From Arthrobacter sp. Leaf337 (GTDB lineage: Bacteria; Actinomycetota; Actinomycetes; Actinomycetales; Micrococcaceae), in NCBI RefSeq assembly GCF_001423745.1, contig NZ_LMPC01000012.1, positions 3,981 to 67,980 of the forward strand: 64,000 nucleotides of DNA. Reading direction: 5' to 3'. Below, one piece after another: positions 39,558 to 48,234 of this stretch (the first letter of the stretch is position 1; every line of letters starts with the position of its first letter). Under the pieces are notes generated by a model, which was not told where the DNA came from, did not search any database, and worked only from the letters and a program-made list of their open reading frames with translations. The position numbers were made by a program, and so were the translations under genes.

Positions 39558-40034
39558 TCAGCGGCCTGCCCACACTGACGCGGCCCCGGAGTGGCCGGTC
39601 ATGATGCTCTGGTAGATCAGGGCTGCGCCCGCCAGGGCGCCCACCGTCAACGCGGCGATCCGCACCGCTCGGTTGTCCTGCAGCCGCCCGATGGTGCCCA
39701 GCCGCCGCGCAAAGGGTTCGTGGGTGACAGCCAGCATCGCCGACATGACCACAAAGAACGCCACGGCAAGGTACTTCAGCAGGTCGCCCTGTTCAACGTG
39801 CTCGTGGAGGATCTGCGACGCCGGGCGTGTTTTCTCCAACTGTTCACCGGCTTGGGCGGTGATAAGCGTCAACGGGACCAAGGCGAGGGAGAGCACGCCC
39901 AGGGGCCACACCAGATATTCCCGCGCGGCACGCCATACGCCGTAGACGATGGCCGCGATCCCCGCCAGCGGAGACAGCACGACGATGCCGTGGATCAGGA
40001 GAATGTGGGCAGGCAGCCCGGCAATTTCGATCAT
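39558..40034 (-). CDS. DUF2231-like membrane protein
   Basis: A 158-residue protein with four predicted membrane helices. The N-terminal LPAHILLIHGIVVLSPLAGIAAIVYGVWR, the central HEHVEQGD and a later TMGHSG-type ending (YQSIMTGHSGAASVW) resemble the DUF2231 group, which includes haem-like histidine pairs. Function is unknown. The start is ATG 40034 with GGAGG 7 bases upstream. It lies just upstream of the P-type ATPase gene (82 bases), so the two may share a transcript. Confidence 0.82.
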   Translation of the reverse strand: MIEIAGLPAHILLIHGIVVLSPLAGIAAIVYGVWRAAREYLVWPLGVLSLALVPLTLITAQAGEQLEKTRPASQILHEHVEQGDLLKYLAVAFFVVMSAMLAVTHEPFARRLGTIGRLQDNRAVRIAALTVGALAGAALIYQSIMTGHSGAASVWAGR

Positions 40035-40108
40035 TCGATTTCCTCCACTACAGCATCGGGTCCCCGATGGATTGACACGTCGTCGCGCCGGCGCGTGAAC
40101 TGGGCCCC

Positions 40109-40114
40109 TATGAT
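40109..40114 (+). promoter_or_regulatory. -10 box of leaderless coiled-coil protein gene
   Basis: TATGAT, 6 bases before ATG 40121. Confidence 0.5.
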
Positions 40115-40120
40115 GCTCGC

Positions 40121-41122
40121 ATGGGAGAGCAACAATTGGCTGATATTGCCTCCGCGCTCTATCGGTTGCCGCTCGAAGGATTCGTGGCCGCCAGGACCGC
40201 GGCGGCGAAAGCTGCTGCCGCGGACGCCGGGCGGGATCTCGCTGATGCAGTCCGTGCCCTGCCCAAGCCCTCGGCGGCGGCCTGGGCGGTGAACATGCTG
40301 GCGGTCCACCGGCCGGACTCGCTCGGGGAGCTGGCGAAGCTTGGAGCCGCCATGCGCGGCGCCCAGGAAGACCTCGACGCCGGTGCCCTCCGCGCGCTCT
40401 CCCAGGAGCGCCGGCAGCTGCTCACCCGCGTGATGGGGACGGCACGCGAGGTGGCGGAACAGCAGGGGCGGAAGGTGAGTGCCGCCGTCGCAGCCGAGGT
40501 TGAAGCGACGTTGCGGGCCGCCACCGTGGACGAAAGCGCGGCGGCAGCCGTGCGGAGCGGCCGCCTGCTCCGGGTACTGTCAGCCGACGGCGTGGACCGC
40601 GTGGACCTTCGGGATGCCGTGGCGGTCCCCCGCGCCCCCGCGCAGCCGGTGCCGAGGCCGGATGGCGGCCCGCCGGCGGGGACGCGGCGGGCCTCCGCGA
40701 CACCGACACGCGGCGTTCCGGAGCCCGCACCACCGGACAGCCCGTCTGCTGTAAGGTCCGCCGAAAAACCGCGATTGAAGGCGGTCGGGACGAAACGGCC
40801 GGCTCCCGCGCCGTCGGCGGTCGAGCGCGCCGAGGCCCGCCTGGCCGAAGCGGAAGAAGCCGCCCGGTCAGCGGCGGAGGAGGCGGAGCAACGCACCGCG
40901 GATTTCGACGAAGCCGAGGCAGCCCTGACCCGGCTGGGCGACGAGGCCCGGAGCCTTCGCGCACGCCTCAAGAAGGTCGACGAGGAGTTCGAGCTGGCGA
41001 GGCGGCGGCGGGAGTCCGCTGCTGCTCAGATGCAACTGGCCGGCCGCGCAGCGGAAAAGGGACAACGGGCGGAGGTGCTCGCGAGGGAGAGGGTGCTCCG
41101 GCTTCGCAACACGCCGGACTGA
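40121..41122 (+). CDS. Coiled-coil protein, unknown function
   Basis: A 333-residue, Ala- and Arg-rich protein. The N-terminal domain (about 1-165) is helical and recurrent in Actinobacteria: YRLPLEGFVAARTAAAKAAAA, ALPKPSAAAWAVNMLAVHRPD, RVMGTAREVAEQQG. A Pro-rich linker (about 166-225) follows. The last 100 residues are a long charged coiled coil (AEARLAEAEEAARSAAEEAEQ to VLARERVLRLRN). No enzymatic motif is visible. A role in envelope, chromosome or stress organisation would be a guess. The start is ATG 40121 with a -10 box 6 bases upstream. Confidence 0.8.
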   Translation: MGEQQLADIASALYRLPLEGFVAARTAAAKAAAADAGRDLADAVRALPKPSAAAWAVNMLAVHRPDSLGELAKLGAAMRGAQEDLDAGALRALSQERRQLLTRVMGTAREVAEQQGRKVSAAVAAEVEATLRAATVDESAAAAVRSGRLLRVLSADGVDRVDLRDAVAVPRAPAQPVPRPDGGPPAGTRRASATPTRGVPEPAPPDSPSAVRSAEKPRLKAVGTKRPAPAPSAVERAEARLAEAEEAARSAAEEAEQRTADFDEAEAALTRLGDEARSLRARLKKVDEEFELARRRRESAAAQMQLAGRAAEKGQRAEVLARERVLRLRNTPD

Positions 41123-41161
41123 GTCGCCTTTACTGTCGGAGGCCGGCTGCACACTGGATTC

Positions 41162-41398
41162 ATGGATAAGAACCTCAGCACCAGCCAGGCGACTACGCGG
41201 GGAAACCTCGCCGGCGACGCACCGGAGCCCCGGGAATTCCACGTCACCTATTTTGATACCGACTGCGGCCTGATCCGCAGGGAAACGTTCGACTCCCTGC
41301 CGGAGGCGGAGCGATTCGCCAACCGGAACATTTCCGACGAGCAGGGCTGGGCCGTTATCGACGCTGTGCCCGCGGAACAGGGACGGCTGGCGGCCTGA
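41162..41398 (+). CDS. Small conserved-looking protein, unknown function
   Basis: A 78-residue soluble protein with a compact beta/alpha-looking core (REFHVTYFDTDCGLIRRETFDSLPEAERFANRNIS). It has one cysteine and no membrane segment. The start is ATG 41162; a weak CACACT box lies 6 bases upstream. It lies 39 bases after the coiled-coil gene and is followed by a hairpin, which supports it as a real gene. Confidence 0.65.
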   Translation: MDKNLSTSQATTRGNLAGDAPEPREFHVTYFDTDCGLIRRETFDSLPEAERFANRNISDEQGWAVIDAVPAEQGRLAA

Positions 41399-41406
41399 AG
41401 AAACGC

Positions 41407-41441
41407 CAGAGACCCCGCACTGTGCAAGTGCGGGGCCTCTG
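41407..41441. terminator. Hairpin after the small gene
   Basis: Arms CAGAG-ACCCCGCACT and AGTGCGGGG-CCTCTG (41407-41421 and 41427-41441), with one mismatch, loop GTGCA. No T-tract is seen on either side. Confidence 0.55.
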
Positions 41442-41508
41442 ACCGACCTAGTCTTCGATGCTATTCCGTGGAATTCCGGTGGAGCTAAGCCGGAGGCGCT
41501 GAACCTTT

Positions 41509-42354
41509 CTAGGCGAAATCGGAGACAGCGGGGTCCGGTCCGATGCGGCCGGTGCCTTCGGCAGTCCGGTCCAGCCCGTTGATGGTTGCGATGTCGGCCT
41601 CATCCAGCGTCACGTCGAGGGCCGCGTAATTTTCGCGGATCCGGGACTCGGTGACGGACTTCGGAATCACCACGTTGCCGAGAGCCAGGTGCCAGGCAAT
41701 GACCACCTGCGCAGGCGTGGCACTGTGCTTGGCCGCGATCTCCGCGATGGCAGGGTGCTCCAGGAGCTCGCCGCCCTGGCCCAACGGCGACCACGCCTGG
41801 GTGAGGATGCCCTTGGATGCATTGAATTCGCGCAGTTCGGCCTGGTTGAAGAACGGGTGCAGCTCCACCTGGTTGATGGCCGGAACAACACCGGTCTCAT
41901 CGATGATCTGCTGCAGTCCCTCGGTGGTGAAGTTGGAGACACCGATGGACTTGACCCGGCCGCGCTTCTGCAGCTCGATCAGCGCCTTCCATGTGTCCAC
42001 GTACTTGTCCTGCTGCGGCTGCTGCCAGTGGATCAGGTACAGGTCCAGGGTTTCGAGGCCCAGGCGCTCCATGGACGCCTCAAAGGCCGCAAGGGTGGAC
42101 TCGTACCCTTGGTCCGCGTTCCACAGCTTGGTGGTGATGAAGATGTCCTCAGGCTTCAACCCGGAGCGCTCAATGGCGCGGCCCACGCCTGCTTCGTTCC
42201 CGTAGATCTTGGCGGTGTCGATGTGGCGGAACCCGGCCTCGAAGGCCTGGACCACTACCTTTTCCGCTACGTCGTCCTCAACCTGCCACACTCCGTAGCC
42301 GAGCTGAGGAATGGTGTTGCCGTCGTTGAAAGTCAGTTCAGGAGAAAAAGTCAT
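41509..42354 (-). CDS. Aldo/keto reductase
   Basis: AKR of 281 residues, similar to the 2,5-diketo-D-gluconate reductase (AKR5) group. It is an NADPH-dependent TIM-barrel carbonyl reductase. The tetrad is visible: Asp and Tyr in HIDTAKIYGNE, Lys in ITTKLW and His in YLIHWQQP. LGVSNF-type (IGVSNF) and the C-terminal PKSVTESRIREN NADPH-binding loop are present. The substrate is not determinable. It stands alone, with a terminator-like hairpin downstream and a regulatory gap of about 75 bases upstream. Confidence 0.93.
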   Translation of the reverse strand: MTFSPELTFNDGNTIPQLGYGVWQVEDDVAEKVVVQAFEAGFRHIDTAKIYGNEAGVGRAIERSGLKPEDIFITTKLWNADQGYESTLAAFEASMERLGLETLDLYLIHWQQPQQDKYVDTWKALIELQKRGRVKSIGVSNFTTEGLQQIIDETGVVPAINQVELHPFFNQAELREFNASKGILTQAWSPLGQGGELLEHPAIAEIAAKHSATPAQVVIAWHLALGNVVIPKSVTESRIRENYAALDVTLDEADIATINGLDRTAEGTGRIGPDPAVSDFA

Positions 42355-42430
42355 TACTTCATACTGCCAACGGGAGCAGCGCCCGGCGAGCAGAAACGCC
42401 CGGCTAAGCTAGGCGCTTAACCGGGAATAG

Positions 42431-42886
42431 CTACGAATCCTGCGGCTGTTCGGCAAGGCGGCGTTCAGCGTCGGCGATCTGTTCAAAGACTGACTCGGCC
42501 CGTCGGCGGACCGAGGCAGCGCCTACCGGCACCGGCCCGACGGCGAGGCGCAGCATCGCTGCCGCCTCCGCGGTGGTCGCCAGGGAGTTGCCCGCCTTGG
42601 ACAGTGATCGGTGGACGCCGGCCAATGCGCCCGGGATGTCCAGGCCGTCACTGGGTGAGCGCCGCTGGGCTTCGACGCAGACCTGCCGGACCCTGATGGC
42701 GAGGCCGGCGAGATCATTGGCGATCTCCACGAGCTCGGCATACAGCACGTCGTCCTCCACCCCTTCCAGGACTTGGTGGAACCGGTCAAGCCCGCGAAGG
42801 AAACGGTCGTGGGCGCGCCGCCACAGCCCTTTGCCGAGCTCGGCGTCGTCTTTGCGCCCCTGGCGGGCAGCTGCGAAGAATGCCAC
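42431..42886 (-). CDS. Helical protein coupled to bpa, unknown function
   Basis: A 151-residue, largely helical, soluble protein. No family is recognised. The start is taken as GTG 42886, which lies 7 bases after the bpa stop codon; the AGGG spanning that stop can act as the ribosome-binding site, so translation is probably coupled. The N-terminal half is basic (AAARQGRKDDAELGKGLWRRAHDRF) and the C-terminal half holds regular helices (VGAASVRRRAESVFEQIADAERR). Its fixed place behind bpa suggests a shared role in proteasome-linked turnover, which is inference only. Confidence 0.7.
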   Translation of the reverse strand: MAFFAAARQGRKDDAELGKGLWRRAHDRFLRGLDRFHQVLEGVEDDVLYAELVEIANDLAGLAIRVRQVCVEAQRRSPSDGLDIPGALAGVHRSLSKAGNSLATTAEAAAMLRLAVGPVPVGAASVRRRAESVFEQIADAERRLAEQPQDS

Positions 42887-42893
42887 GCCGACC

Positions 42894-43517
42894 CTAGAGA
42901 TACTGGCCGGGACCGTGGTCCGGATCTTCCGGTGTGCCGGCCCGCTCCCCTCCGGGATGCGGCAGCCGGGCACGCTGTGGCTCGCCGTCCTCACCGATCA
43001 CCACCCCCGGAGCAATAACCGTTCCTGGCGGCAGCTGGCGCAGTTGCCTCTGCGCGGCGGCGTGTTCACGCGCGGCGTGCTGGGCGGCGATGGCGGTCTG
43101 GATGCCGTGGAACAGCCCTTCCAGCCAGCCGACGAGCTGGGCCTGGGCAATTCGCAGTTCCGCCTCCGAAGGAGTCGCTTGTTCCGGAAAGGGCAGGCTG
43201 ATCCGTTCCAGCTCTTGGACGAGTTCAGGCGCCAACCCGTCCTCGAGTTCCTTGATGGAGCGTTCGTGGATTGCTGCCAGGCGCCCGCGCGCGGCTTCGT
43301 CCAGGGGTGCCGATTTCACTTCATCCAGCAGTTGCTTGATCATGGTGCCGATCCGCATCACCTTGGCGGGCTCATCCACCAGGTCCTGGAGGTTGCTCCC
43401 CCTCGGCCGGGGGCCGGTTTGAGGGCCAAACGCCGGGCGGGAAGATGCAGCGTCGTCCAGGGTGGTGCCCTCTACGGGGTCCTCAACAGCAGGCTGAGTG
43501 TCGTTCGGATCGCTCAT
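42894..43517 (-). CDS. bpa: Bacterial proteasome activator Bpa
   Basis: DUF2587 family, 207 residues. It forms dodecameric ATP-independent rings that open the 20S proteasome gate. The helical core (about 45-155: DLVDEPAKVMRIGTMIKQLLDEVK, APLDEAARGRL, LVGWLEGLFHGIQTA) is intact. The C-terminus is the GQYL docking motif, which inserts into proteasome alpha-subunit pockets. Termini are disordered, as usual. The finding implies that the genome encodes prcB/prcA elsewhere. A following gene starts 7 bases after the stop. Confidence 0.93.
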   Translation of the reverse strand: MSDPNDTQPAVEDPVEGTTLDDAASSRPAFGPQTGPRPRGSNLQDLVDEPAKVMRIGTMIKQLLDEVKSAPLDEAARGRLAAIHERSIKELEDGLAPELVQELERISLPFPEQATPSEAELRIAQAQLVGWLEGLFHGIQTAIAAQHAAREHAAAQRQLRQLPPGTVIAPGVVIGEDGEPQRARLPHPGGERAGTPEDPDHGPGQYL

Positions 43518-43608
43518 GGCTTCATACTCTCACGAGCCGCGAGCGCAGGCGCGCGTCCGTGAAGCCAGTTGACCCGGCCGGAACCGGCGGTGCCCCGAAA
43601 AGGCCAGA

Positions 43609-43640
43609 GGCGCCGTCGGACCCTAAGATCCGACGGCGCC
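43609..43640. terminator. Hairpin between bpa and the cstA operon
   Basis: Perfect 12-bp stem GGCGCCGTCGGA / TCCGACGGCGCC with an 8-base loop. On the minus strand it lies 32 bases after the small partner gene and can end the cstA transcript; TTTT appears 16 bases further on. Confidence 0.65.
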
Positions 43641-43672
43641 CCGGCGCAGGTGTTCCCATCAGCAGCGGCCGG

Positions 43673-43864
43673 TCAGCAGCAGCGGCCCTGCGGATTATTG
43701 TCCTGGCGGTCCGTGCGGTCCCGCCAGAACTCGCGCTCGGTCATGGGCGCTTCCGTATGCCCTGAGGCCTCGTGGTGCTCCAGGTACTTCGCATAGGCAT
43801 CCGCTCCCATTACTCCGCCGAAATAACGGGCGAAGCCACGGAACCCTTCGAGTATCGCGTTCAT
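43673..43864 (-). CDS. YbdD/YjiX-family small protein
   Basis: A 63-residue DUF466 protein. The core GFARYFGGVMGADAYAKYLEHHEASG is typical, and the C-terminus carries an atypical CC pair. Members are nearly always encoded directly after cstA-family pyruvate/peptide transporter genes and are thought to assist them. Here it starts 13 bases after the cstA stop codon. Confidence 0.9.
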   Translation of the reverse strand: MNAILEGFRGFARYFGGVMGADAYAKYLEHHEASGHTEAPMTEREFWRDRTDRQDNNPQGRCC

Positions 43865-43877
43865 GACCAGCCCCGCA

Positions 43878-46178
43878 TCAGTGGTGTGCGGCCTTTTCGA
43901 GGCGCAGGTCGGCAGGGAGTTTGTTCCACTCGGCCACCAGTTCCCGCTCAGCAGCCGTGGGAATGAATCCCGCCGGCGCGTAGGCGCGGGACGGCACGGC
44001 CGGGTCCTCGTGGTCTACGTGGGCAACGCCCTGCTTCGCATCCCGGAACGCCTTCACTGTGGCCACCATCGCCGTGATGATCACGATGATGCTCAGCACT
44101 ACGAAGATCACCGACAGCCACCCCTGGATCATGGTGTTGCGGACCACGGCCTCCATGGCCGCAACCGTCTTGGCCGTGCCGAATTCCGTCTTGCCGTCGG
44201 CCAGGGCCTTGGAGAACGCGGCGTTGTTGGCGAAGTAGCCCACTGCCGGAACCGGCGAGAAGATCTTCTGGAAGCTGGCAGTGATGGTGACGACGGCTGC
44301 GAAAGCAAGCGGAAGGGCCACAATCCAGAGGTACTTGAACGAGGCCCGCCGTGCCGCGATGGCCAGGCAGACGGACAGCGCAATGGCTGCCAGCAACTGG
44401 TTGGCGATTCCGAACAGCGGGAACAGCGTGTTGATGCCGCCCAGCGGGTCCGTGACGCCCATCAGCAGCACAGCGCCCCAGGCGCCGACCATCACAGCCG
44501 TGCAGAGCCAGGCTCCCGGCCGCCAGGAGTGCTCCTTGAACTTCGGGATGAAGTTGCCGATGGAATCCTGCAGCATGAAGCGTGCCACGCGGGTGCCGGC
44601 GTCCACGGCCGTGAGGATGAACAGTGCTTCGAACATGATGGCGAAGTGGTACCAGAACGCCATCATGGCCGTCCCGCCGATGAACTGCTGCATGATGTGG
44701 GCAAGGCCGACGGCCAGCGTCGGCGCACCGCCGGTGCGGGACACAATGCTTTGCTCACCGACGTTTCTGGCGGTCTCCGACAGGAGGTCCGGAGTGATGT
44801 TCACCCCGGACAGGCCCAGGCTGTTGACCCAGGTGGCCGCCGTTTCCACGGTGCCGCCGGTCAGGGCGGCCGGCGAGTTCATGGCGAAGTACAGGCCGCG
44901 GTCGATGGAGATGGCTGCCACGAGGGCCATGATGGCCACGAAGGATTCCATCAGCATGCCGCCGTAGCCGATCAGGCGGGCCTGGCGTTCCTTTTCGATC
45001 AGCTTCGGGGTGGTGCCGGAGGAGATCAGTGCGTGGAAGCCGGATAGGGCGCCGCAGGCGATGGTGACGAACAGGAACGGGAAGAGCGCCCCGGGGAACA
45101 CCGGCCCGTTTTCCCTGCTGGCAAATTCGCTGAACGCGGGCACAGTGATTTCGGGACGGACCACGATGATGGCCAGCGCAAGCATAACGATCACGCCGAT
45201 CTTCATGAACGTGGAGAGGTAGTCCCGGGGAGCCAGCAGGAGCCAGACCGGAAGGATGGCGGCGATGAAGCCGTAGACGATGAGGCCCCACGCGATGGTG
45301 ACCTTGTCCAGGTGGAAGAACGCCGCGCCCCACTCGGTCCCGGCCACTGCGCCGCCGCCGATGATGGCGGCCATCAGCAGCACGAAGCCGATCAGCGACA
45401 CCTCCATGACTTTGCCTGGGCGGATGAAGCGGAGGTAGACGCCCATGAAGAGGGCAATAGGGATGGTCATTCCCACGGAGAACACGCCCCAGGGGCTTTC
45501 CCCCAGCGCGTTCACGACGACGAGGGCCAGGATCGCGACGATGATCACCATGATGAGCAGGGTGGCGATCAGGGCGGCGGTGCCGCCGATCACACCGAGT
45601 TCCTCACGGGCCATCTGGCCCAGCGAGCGGCCGCCACGGCGCATGGAGAAGAACAGGACGAGGTAGTCCTGCACCGCTCCGGCCAGTACGACGCCGATGA
45701 TGATCCAGATGGTGCCGGGCAGGTACCCCATCTGGGCCGCAATAACTGGGCCGACCAGGGGGCCTGCGCCGGCGATGGCGGCAAAGTGGTGGCCGAACAG
45801 GACGTTGCGGTCGGTGCGGACGTAGTCCTTGCCGTCCGCCTTGTACTCGGCAGGGGTGGCCCGGCGGTCGTTAGGCCTGGTGATGTACCGTTCGATCACC
45901 TTGGAGTAGAAGCGGTAGCCGATCAGGTACGTGCAGACGGAGGCGAACACGAACCAGATCGCGTTGACCGTCTCGCCTCGGACGATGGCCAGCATGAACC
46001 AGGAAACGCCGCCCAGCAGCGAGATCGCGGCCCAGATGGCGATCTTCGTCGGTGTCCATTTGCGTTCTTCGGCCTCCCGGACCGCCTCGTCCACCGATGT
46101 TGGTGGAAGCTTTGGATCATGCACCAAAGCGTCCTCCGATAATGCTGTCCGCGCCTTGCCATCCGGCATTTTGCCCAT
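43878..46178 (-). CDS. cstA: CstA-family carbon starvation transporter
   Basis: A 766-residue polytopic membrane protein of the CstA/BtsT family, with about 16-18 predicted helices. The signature GHHFAAIAGAGPLVGPVIAAQMGYLPG is present near residues 120-145. Characterised relatives import pyruvate or peptides under carbon limitation. The N-terminus has about 45 cytosolic residues. The start is ATG 46178, with GAGGAGGAGAC upstream. A likely -10 box was not decided. It forms an operon with the YbdD/YjiX gene. Confidence 0.94.
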   Translation of the reverse strand: MGKMPDGKARTALSEDALVHDPKLPPTSVDEAVREAEERKWTPTKIAIWAAISLLGGVSWFMLAIVRGETVNAIWFVFASVCTYLIGYRFYSKVIERYITRPNDRRATPAEYKADGKDYVRTDRNVLFGHHFAAIAGAGPLVGPVIAAQMGYLPGTIWIIIGVVLAGAVQDYLVLFFSMRRGGRSLGQMAREELGVIGGTAALIATLLIMVIIVAILALVVVNALGESPWGVFSVGMTIPIALFMGVYLRFIRPGKVMEVSLIGFVLLMAAIIGGGAVAGTEWGAAFFHLDKVTIAWGLIVYGFIAAILPVWLLLAPRDYLSTFMKIGVIVMLALAIIVVRPEITVPAFSEFASRENGPVFPGALFPFLFVTIACGALSGFHALISSGTTPKLIEKERQARLIGYGGMLMESFVAIMALVAAISIDRGLYFAMNSPAALTGGTVETAATWVNSLGLSGVNITPDLLSETARNVGEQSIVSRTGGAPTLAVGLAHIMQQFIGGTAMMAFWYHFAIMFEALFILTAVDAGTRVARFMLQDSIGNFIPKFKEHSWRPGAWLCTAVMVGAWGAVLLMGVTDPLGGINTLFPLFGIANQLLAAIALSVCLAIAARRASFKYLWIVALPLAFAAVVTITASFQKIFSPVPAVGYFANNAAFSKALADGKTEFGTAKTVAAMEAVVRNTMIQGWLSVIFVVLSIIVIITAMVATVKAFRDAKQGVAHVDHEDPAVPSRAYAPAGFIPTAAERELVAEWNKLPADLRLEKAAHH

Positions 46179-46321
46179 GTCTCCTCCTCGAGAACCCCAG
46201 CTGAAAAGTGATCTCCCCTTCGCACCATATCAACGCCCCGGACGCAGGGATACTGCTTTTGGGGTGGCGCTCTTGAGGCTCTCGCTGAACGGTCGGACGG
46301 GAGCGTTGAGCGGTTAGCAGA

Positions 46322-46858
46322 CTAGGGTGTGGGCGTGTTCAACTGCGCCATCCGCGCCTCGCAAAGATCCAGCCACCGGACCTCTGCTTCGGTCTGGAAA
46401 ATCAGTGAGTCCAGCACCAGCAGCCACGCGGTGTCCGCCCGGCGCAGGCTGGCGGAGGCCTCGCGACGGGTCTTGGTGTAGTCCTGGAGCGCCTTCACTG
46501 AAGCGGTGCGCTGGGCCTGGATGACGGCCGGGACGTCCACGCCGGGAATGGTCACGGCGAGGGCGAGCTTGATGGCGAGTTCGTTCCGGGGAGGATTGCT
46601 GCGGGCCACCGGGGCCTGGAACCAGCCCGTGACTTCGCCGCGGCCTGCGTCGGTGATGCTGTAGATGACGTGGCCTTCGCCGTCGCCGCCGTCGTTCGTG
46701 ACCAGCCCGTCCCGTTCCAGCCGGTCCAAGGTGGTGTAGACCTGCCCGATGTTCAGCGGCCAGGCAGAGCCGGTGCGGTCCTCGAACTCGACCCTCAACT
46801 GGTACCCGTAACGGGGCTTGTCCTGAAGCAGGGCGAGGAGACTATGGCGAATGGACAT
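46322..46858 (-). CDS. PadR-family transcriptional repressor
   Basis: A 178-residue PadR/Vir-type regulator. The N-terminal winged helix (residues 1-85: MSIRHSLLALLQDKPRYGYQLR, IGQVYTTLDRLERDGLV) is followed by a dimerising helical C-terminal domain (about 95-175). The start is ATG 46858. Its promoter at 46931-46959 is bracketed by two matched palindromes (see the operator entry), so it should repress itself. The gene for a quinone oxidoreductase lies directly upstream on the same strand and may belong to the same regulon. Confidence 0.92.
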   Translation of the reverse strand: MSIRHSLLALLQDKPRYGYQLRVEFEDRTGSAWPLNIGQVYTTLDRLERDGLVTNDGGDGEGHVIYSITDAGRGEVTGWFQAPVARSNPPRNELAIKLALAVTIPGVDVPAVIQAQRTASVKALQDYTKTRREASASLRRADTAWLLVLDSLIFQTEAEVRWLDLCEARMAQLNTPTP

Positions 46859-46912
46859 ACTGCCCCCTGATGTCGCAAAGACGACGGCATACACGCGCCC
46901 CCAAGACGCGTG

Positions 46913-46970
46913 CATACCGCGTATGGAACTACAGTAGCGTGATTTCGACGTCGAGGCAATACCGGGTATT
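46913..46970 (-). promoter_or_regulatory. padR promoter with two palindromic operators
   Basis: The -35 is TTGCCT (46954-46959), the spacer 17 bases and the -10 TACTGT (46931-46936), minus strand. CATACCGCGTATG (46913-46925) lies over the start of transcription, and AATACCGGGTATT (46958-46970) overlaps the upstream edge of the -35. Both share ATACCGSGTAT, and their centres are 45 bases apart. Confidence 0.72.
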
Positions 46971-46992
46971 CATTTGCGGGCCTGGCGTCCGG

Positions 46993-47976
46993 CTACATGA
47001 CGAGCAGGACTTTCCCCACATGGTCGCCGGAGTCGAAGTATTCGTGCGCCGCCCGCACCTGTTCCAGCGGAAACGTCTTGGCTACCAGGGGCCGGATGCG
47101 GCCGTCCGACAGGAGCGGCCACACCGCATCCCGGACGGCGTTCATGATCACGCCCTTCTCCGCCACCGGGCGCGGGCGGAGCGCCGTGCCGATGATGGCG
47201 GCCCGCTTGCTGAGGAGCTTTCCAAGGTCCAGTTCCGCCTTGGTGCCGCCCTGGAGTCCGATCACGATCAGCCGGCCGTAATCCGCGAGGGCGTCAATAT
47301 TCTGCCCGAGATACTTGGCGCCTACAACGTCCAGGATGACGTCGGCCCCGTGTCCGCCGTTTTGCGCACGGAGGGATTCGGGAAAGTCCTCCTCCGTGTA
47401 ATTGATGGCGATGTCCGCATGGAGGAAGGCTTTGGCGGTGCCCACCTTCTCAGCCGTTCCGGCCGTGGTGGCCACCGTGGCACCAAAGGCCTTGGCCAGC
47501 TGGATGGCCATGGTGCCGATTCCGCCGGTGGCTCCGTGGATCAGCACGGTCTCACCCGGCTGGAGCTGCGCCGTCATGATCAGGTTCGAATAGACGGTGG
47601 CCGCCACTTCGGGGAGGGACGCGGCAGTGACCAGATCCACGCCGTCGGGAATCCTCAGCACCTGTTCGGCCGGGACCGCCACCTGCTGGGCGTAACCGCC
47701 GCCCGAGAGCAGTGCCACCACCTTGTCCCCCACCGAAAACGGTTTGGACACGCCGGAGCCGAAGCCCGCTATCCGGCCGGAAACTTCCAGGCCAAGGATG
47801 TCCGACGCACCGGGCGGCGGCGGGTAGAACCCCCTGCGCTGCTGGACATCTGCCCGGTTGAGTCCCGCGGCGACGACGTCGATCAGCACCTCGCCGGGGC
47901 CGGGAACCGGAGCTGGGACCTCGCGCACTTCGAGCACCTCAGGCCCGCCGGCCTCGCTAACGTAGACGGCCTTCAT
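46993..47976 (-). CDS. NAD(P)H:quinone oxidoreductase, zeta-crystallin type
   Basis: Medium-chain reductase of 327 residues without the zinc ligands. The N-terminal GroES-like domain (MKAVYVSEAGGPEVLEVRE to LGLEVSGRI) is followed by the NADPH-binding Rossmann domain with HGATGGIGTMAIQLAKAFGA. RRGFYPPPPGASDILGLE is typical of the PIG3/Qor group, which reduces quinones by one electron. The start is ATG 47976 with GGGAG 6 bases upstream. It precedes padR on the same strand with 134 bases between them. Confidence 0.93.
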   Translation of the reverse strand: MKAVYVSEAGGPEVLEVREVPAPVPGPGEVLIDVVAAGLNRADVQQRRGFYPPPPGASDILGLEVSGRIAGFGSGVSKPFSVGDKVVALLSGGGYAQQVAVPAEQVLRIPDGVDLVTAASLPEVAATVYSNLIMTAQLQPGETVLIHGATGGIGTMAIQLAKAFGATVATTAGTAEKVGTAKAFLHADIAINYTEEDFPESLRAQNGGHGADVILDVVGAKYLGQNIDALADYGRLIVIGLQGGTKAELDLGKLLSKRAAIIGTALRPRPVAEKGVIMNAVRDAVWPLLSDGRIRPLVAKTFPLEQVRAAHEYFDSGDHVGKVLLVM

Positions 47977-48099
47977 GGAAAACTCCCGATTCCTAGCTGC
48001 TTCCTGCCACAAAAAATAGTGTGCAGCGGCCGCGCGAGCCCGCAAACACTCCGGACGGTTTTTGTCGCAGCCAACTGCCTATGAAACACTACTCGGTAA

Positions 48100-48187
48100 G
48101 GAAGGTTGTCCGAGCGGCCGAAGGAGCTGGTCTTGAAAACCAGTGTGCGGTAACCCCGTACCAAGAGTTCGAATCTCTTACCTTCCG
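48100..48187 (+). tRNA. tRNA-Ser (TGA)
   Basis: An 88-base class II tRNA. Acceptor GGAAGGT/ACCTTCC, anticodon arm CTGGT-CTTGAAA-ACCAG with anticodon TGA, a long variable arm (GTGTGCGGTAACCCCGTACC) and T-arm AAGAGTTCGAATCTCTT. No encoded CCA. Confidence 0.95.
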
Positions 48188-48192
48188 CGAAG

Positions 48193-48234
48193 AATGCCCC
48201 GGGCCCTGAACCATCAGGACCCGGGGCATTTTCC
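48193..48234 (+). terminator. Terminator after tRNA-Ser (TGA)
   Basis: A 17-bp near-perfect stem (AATGCCCCGGGCCCTGA with its complement) with loop ACCA, followed by a short T-tract. Confidence 0.85.
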
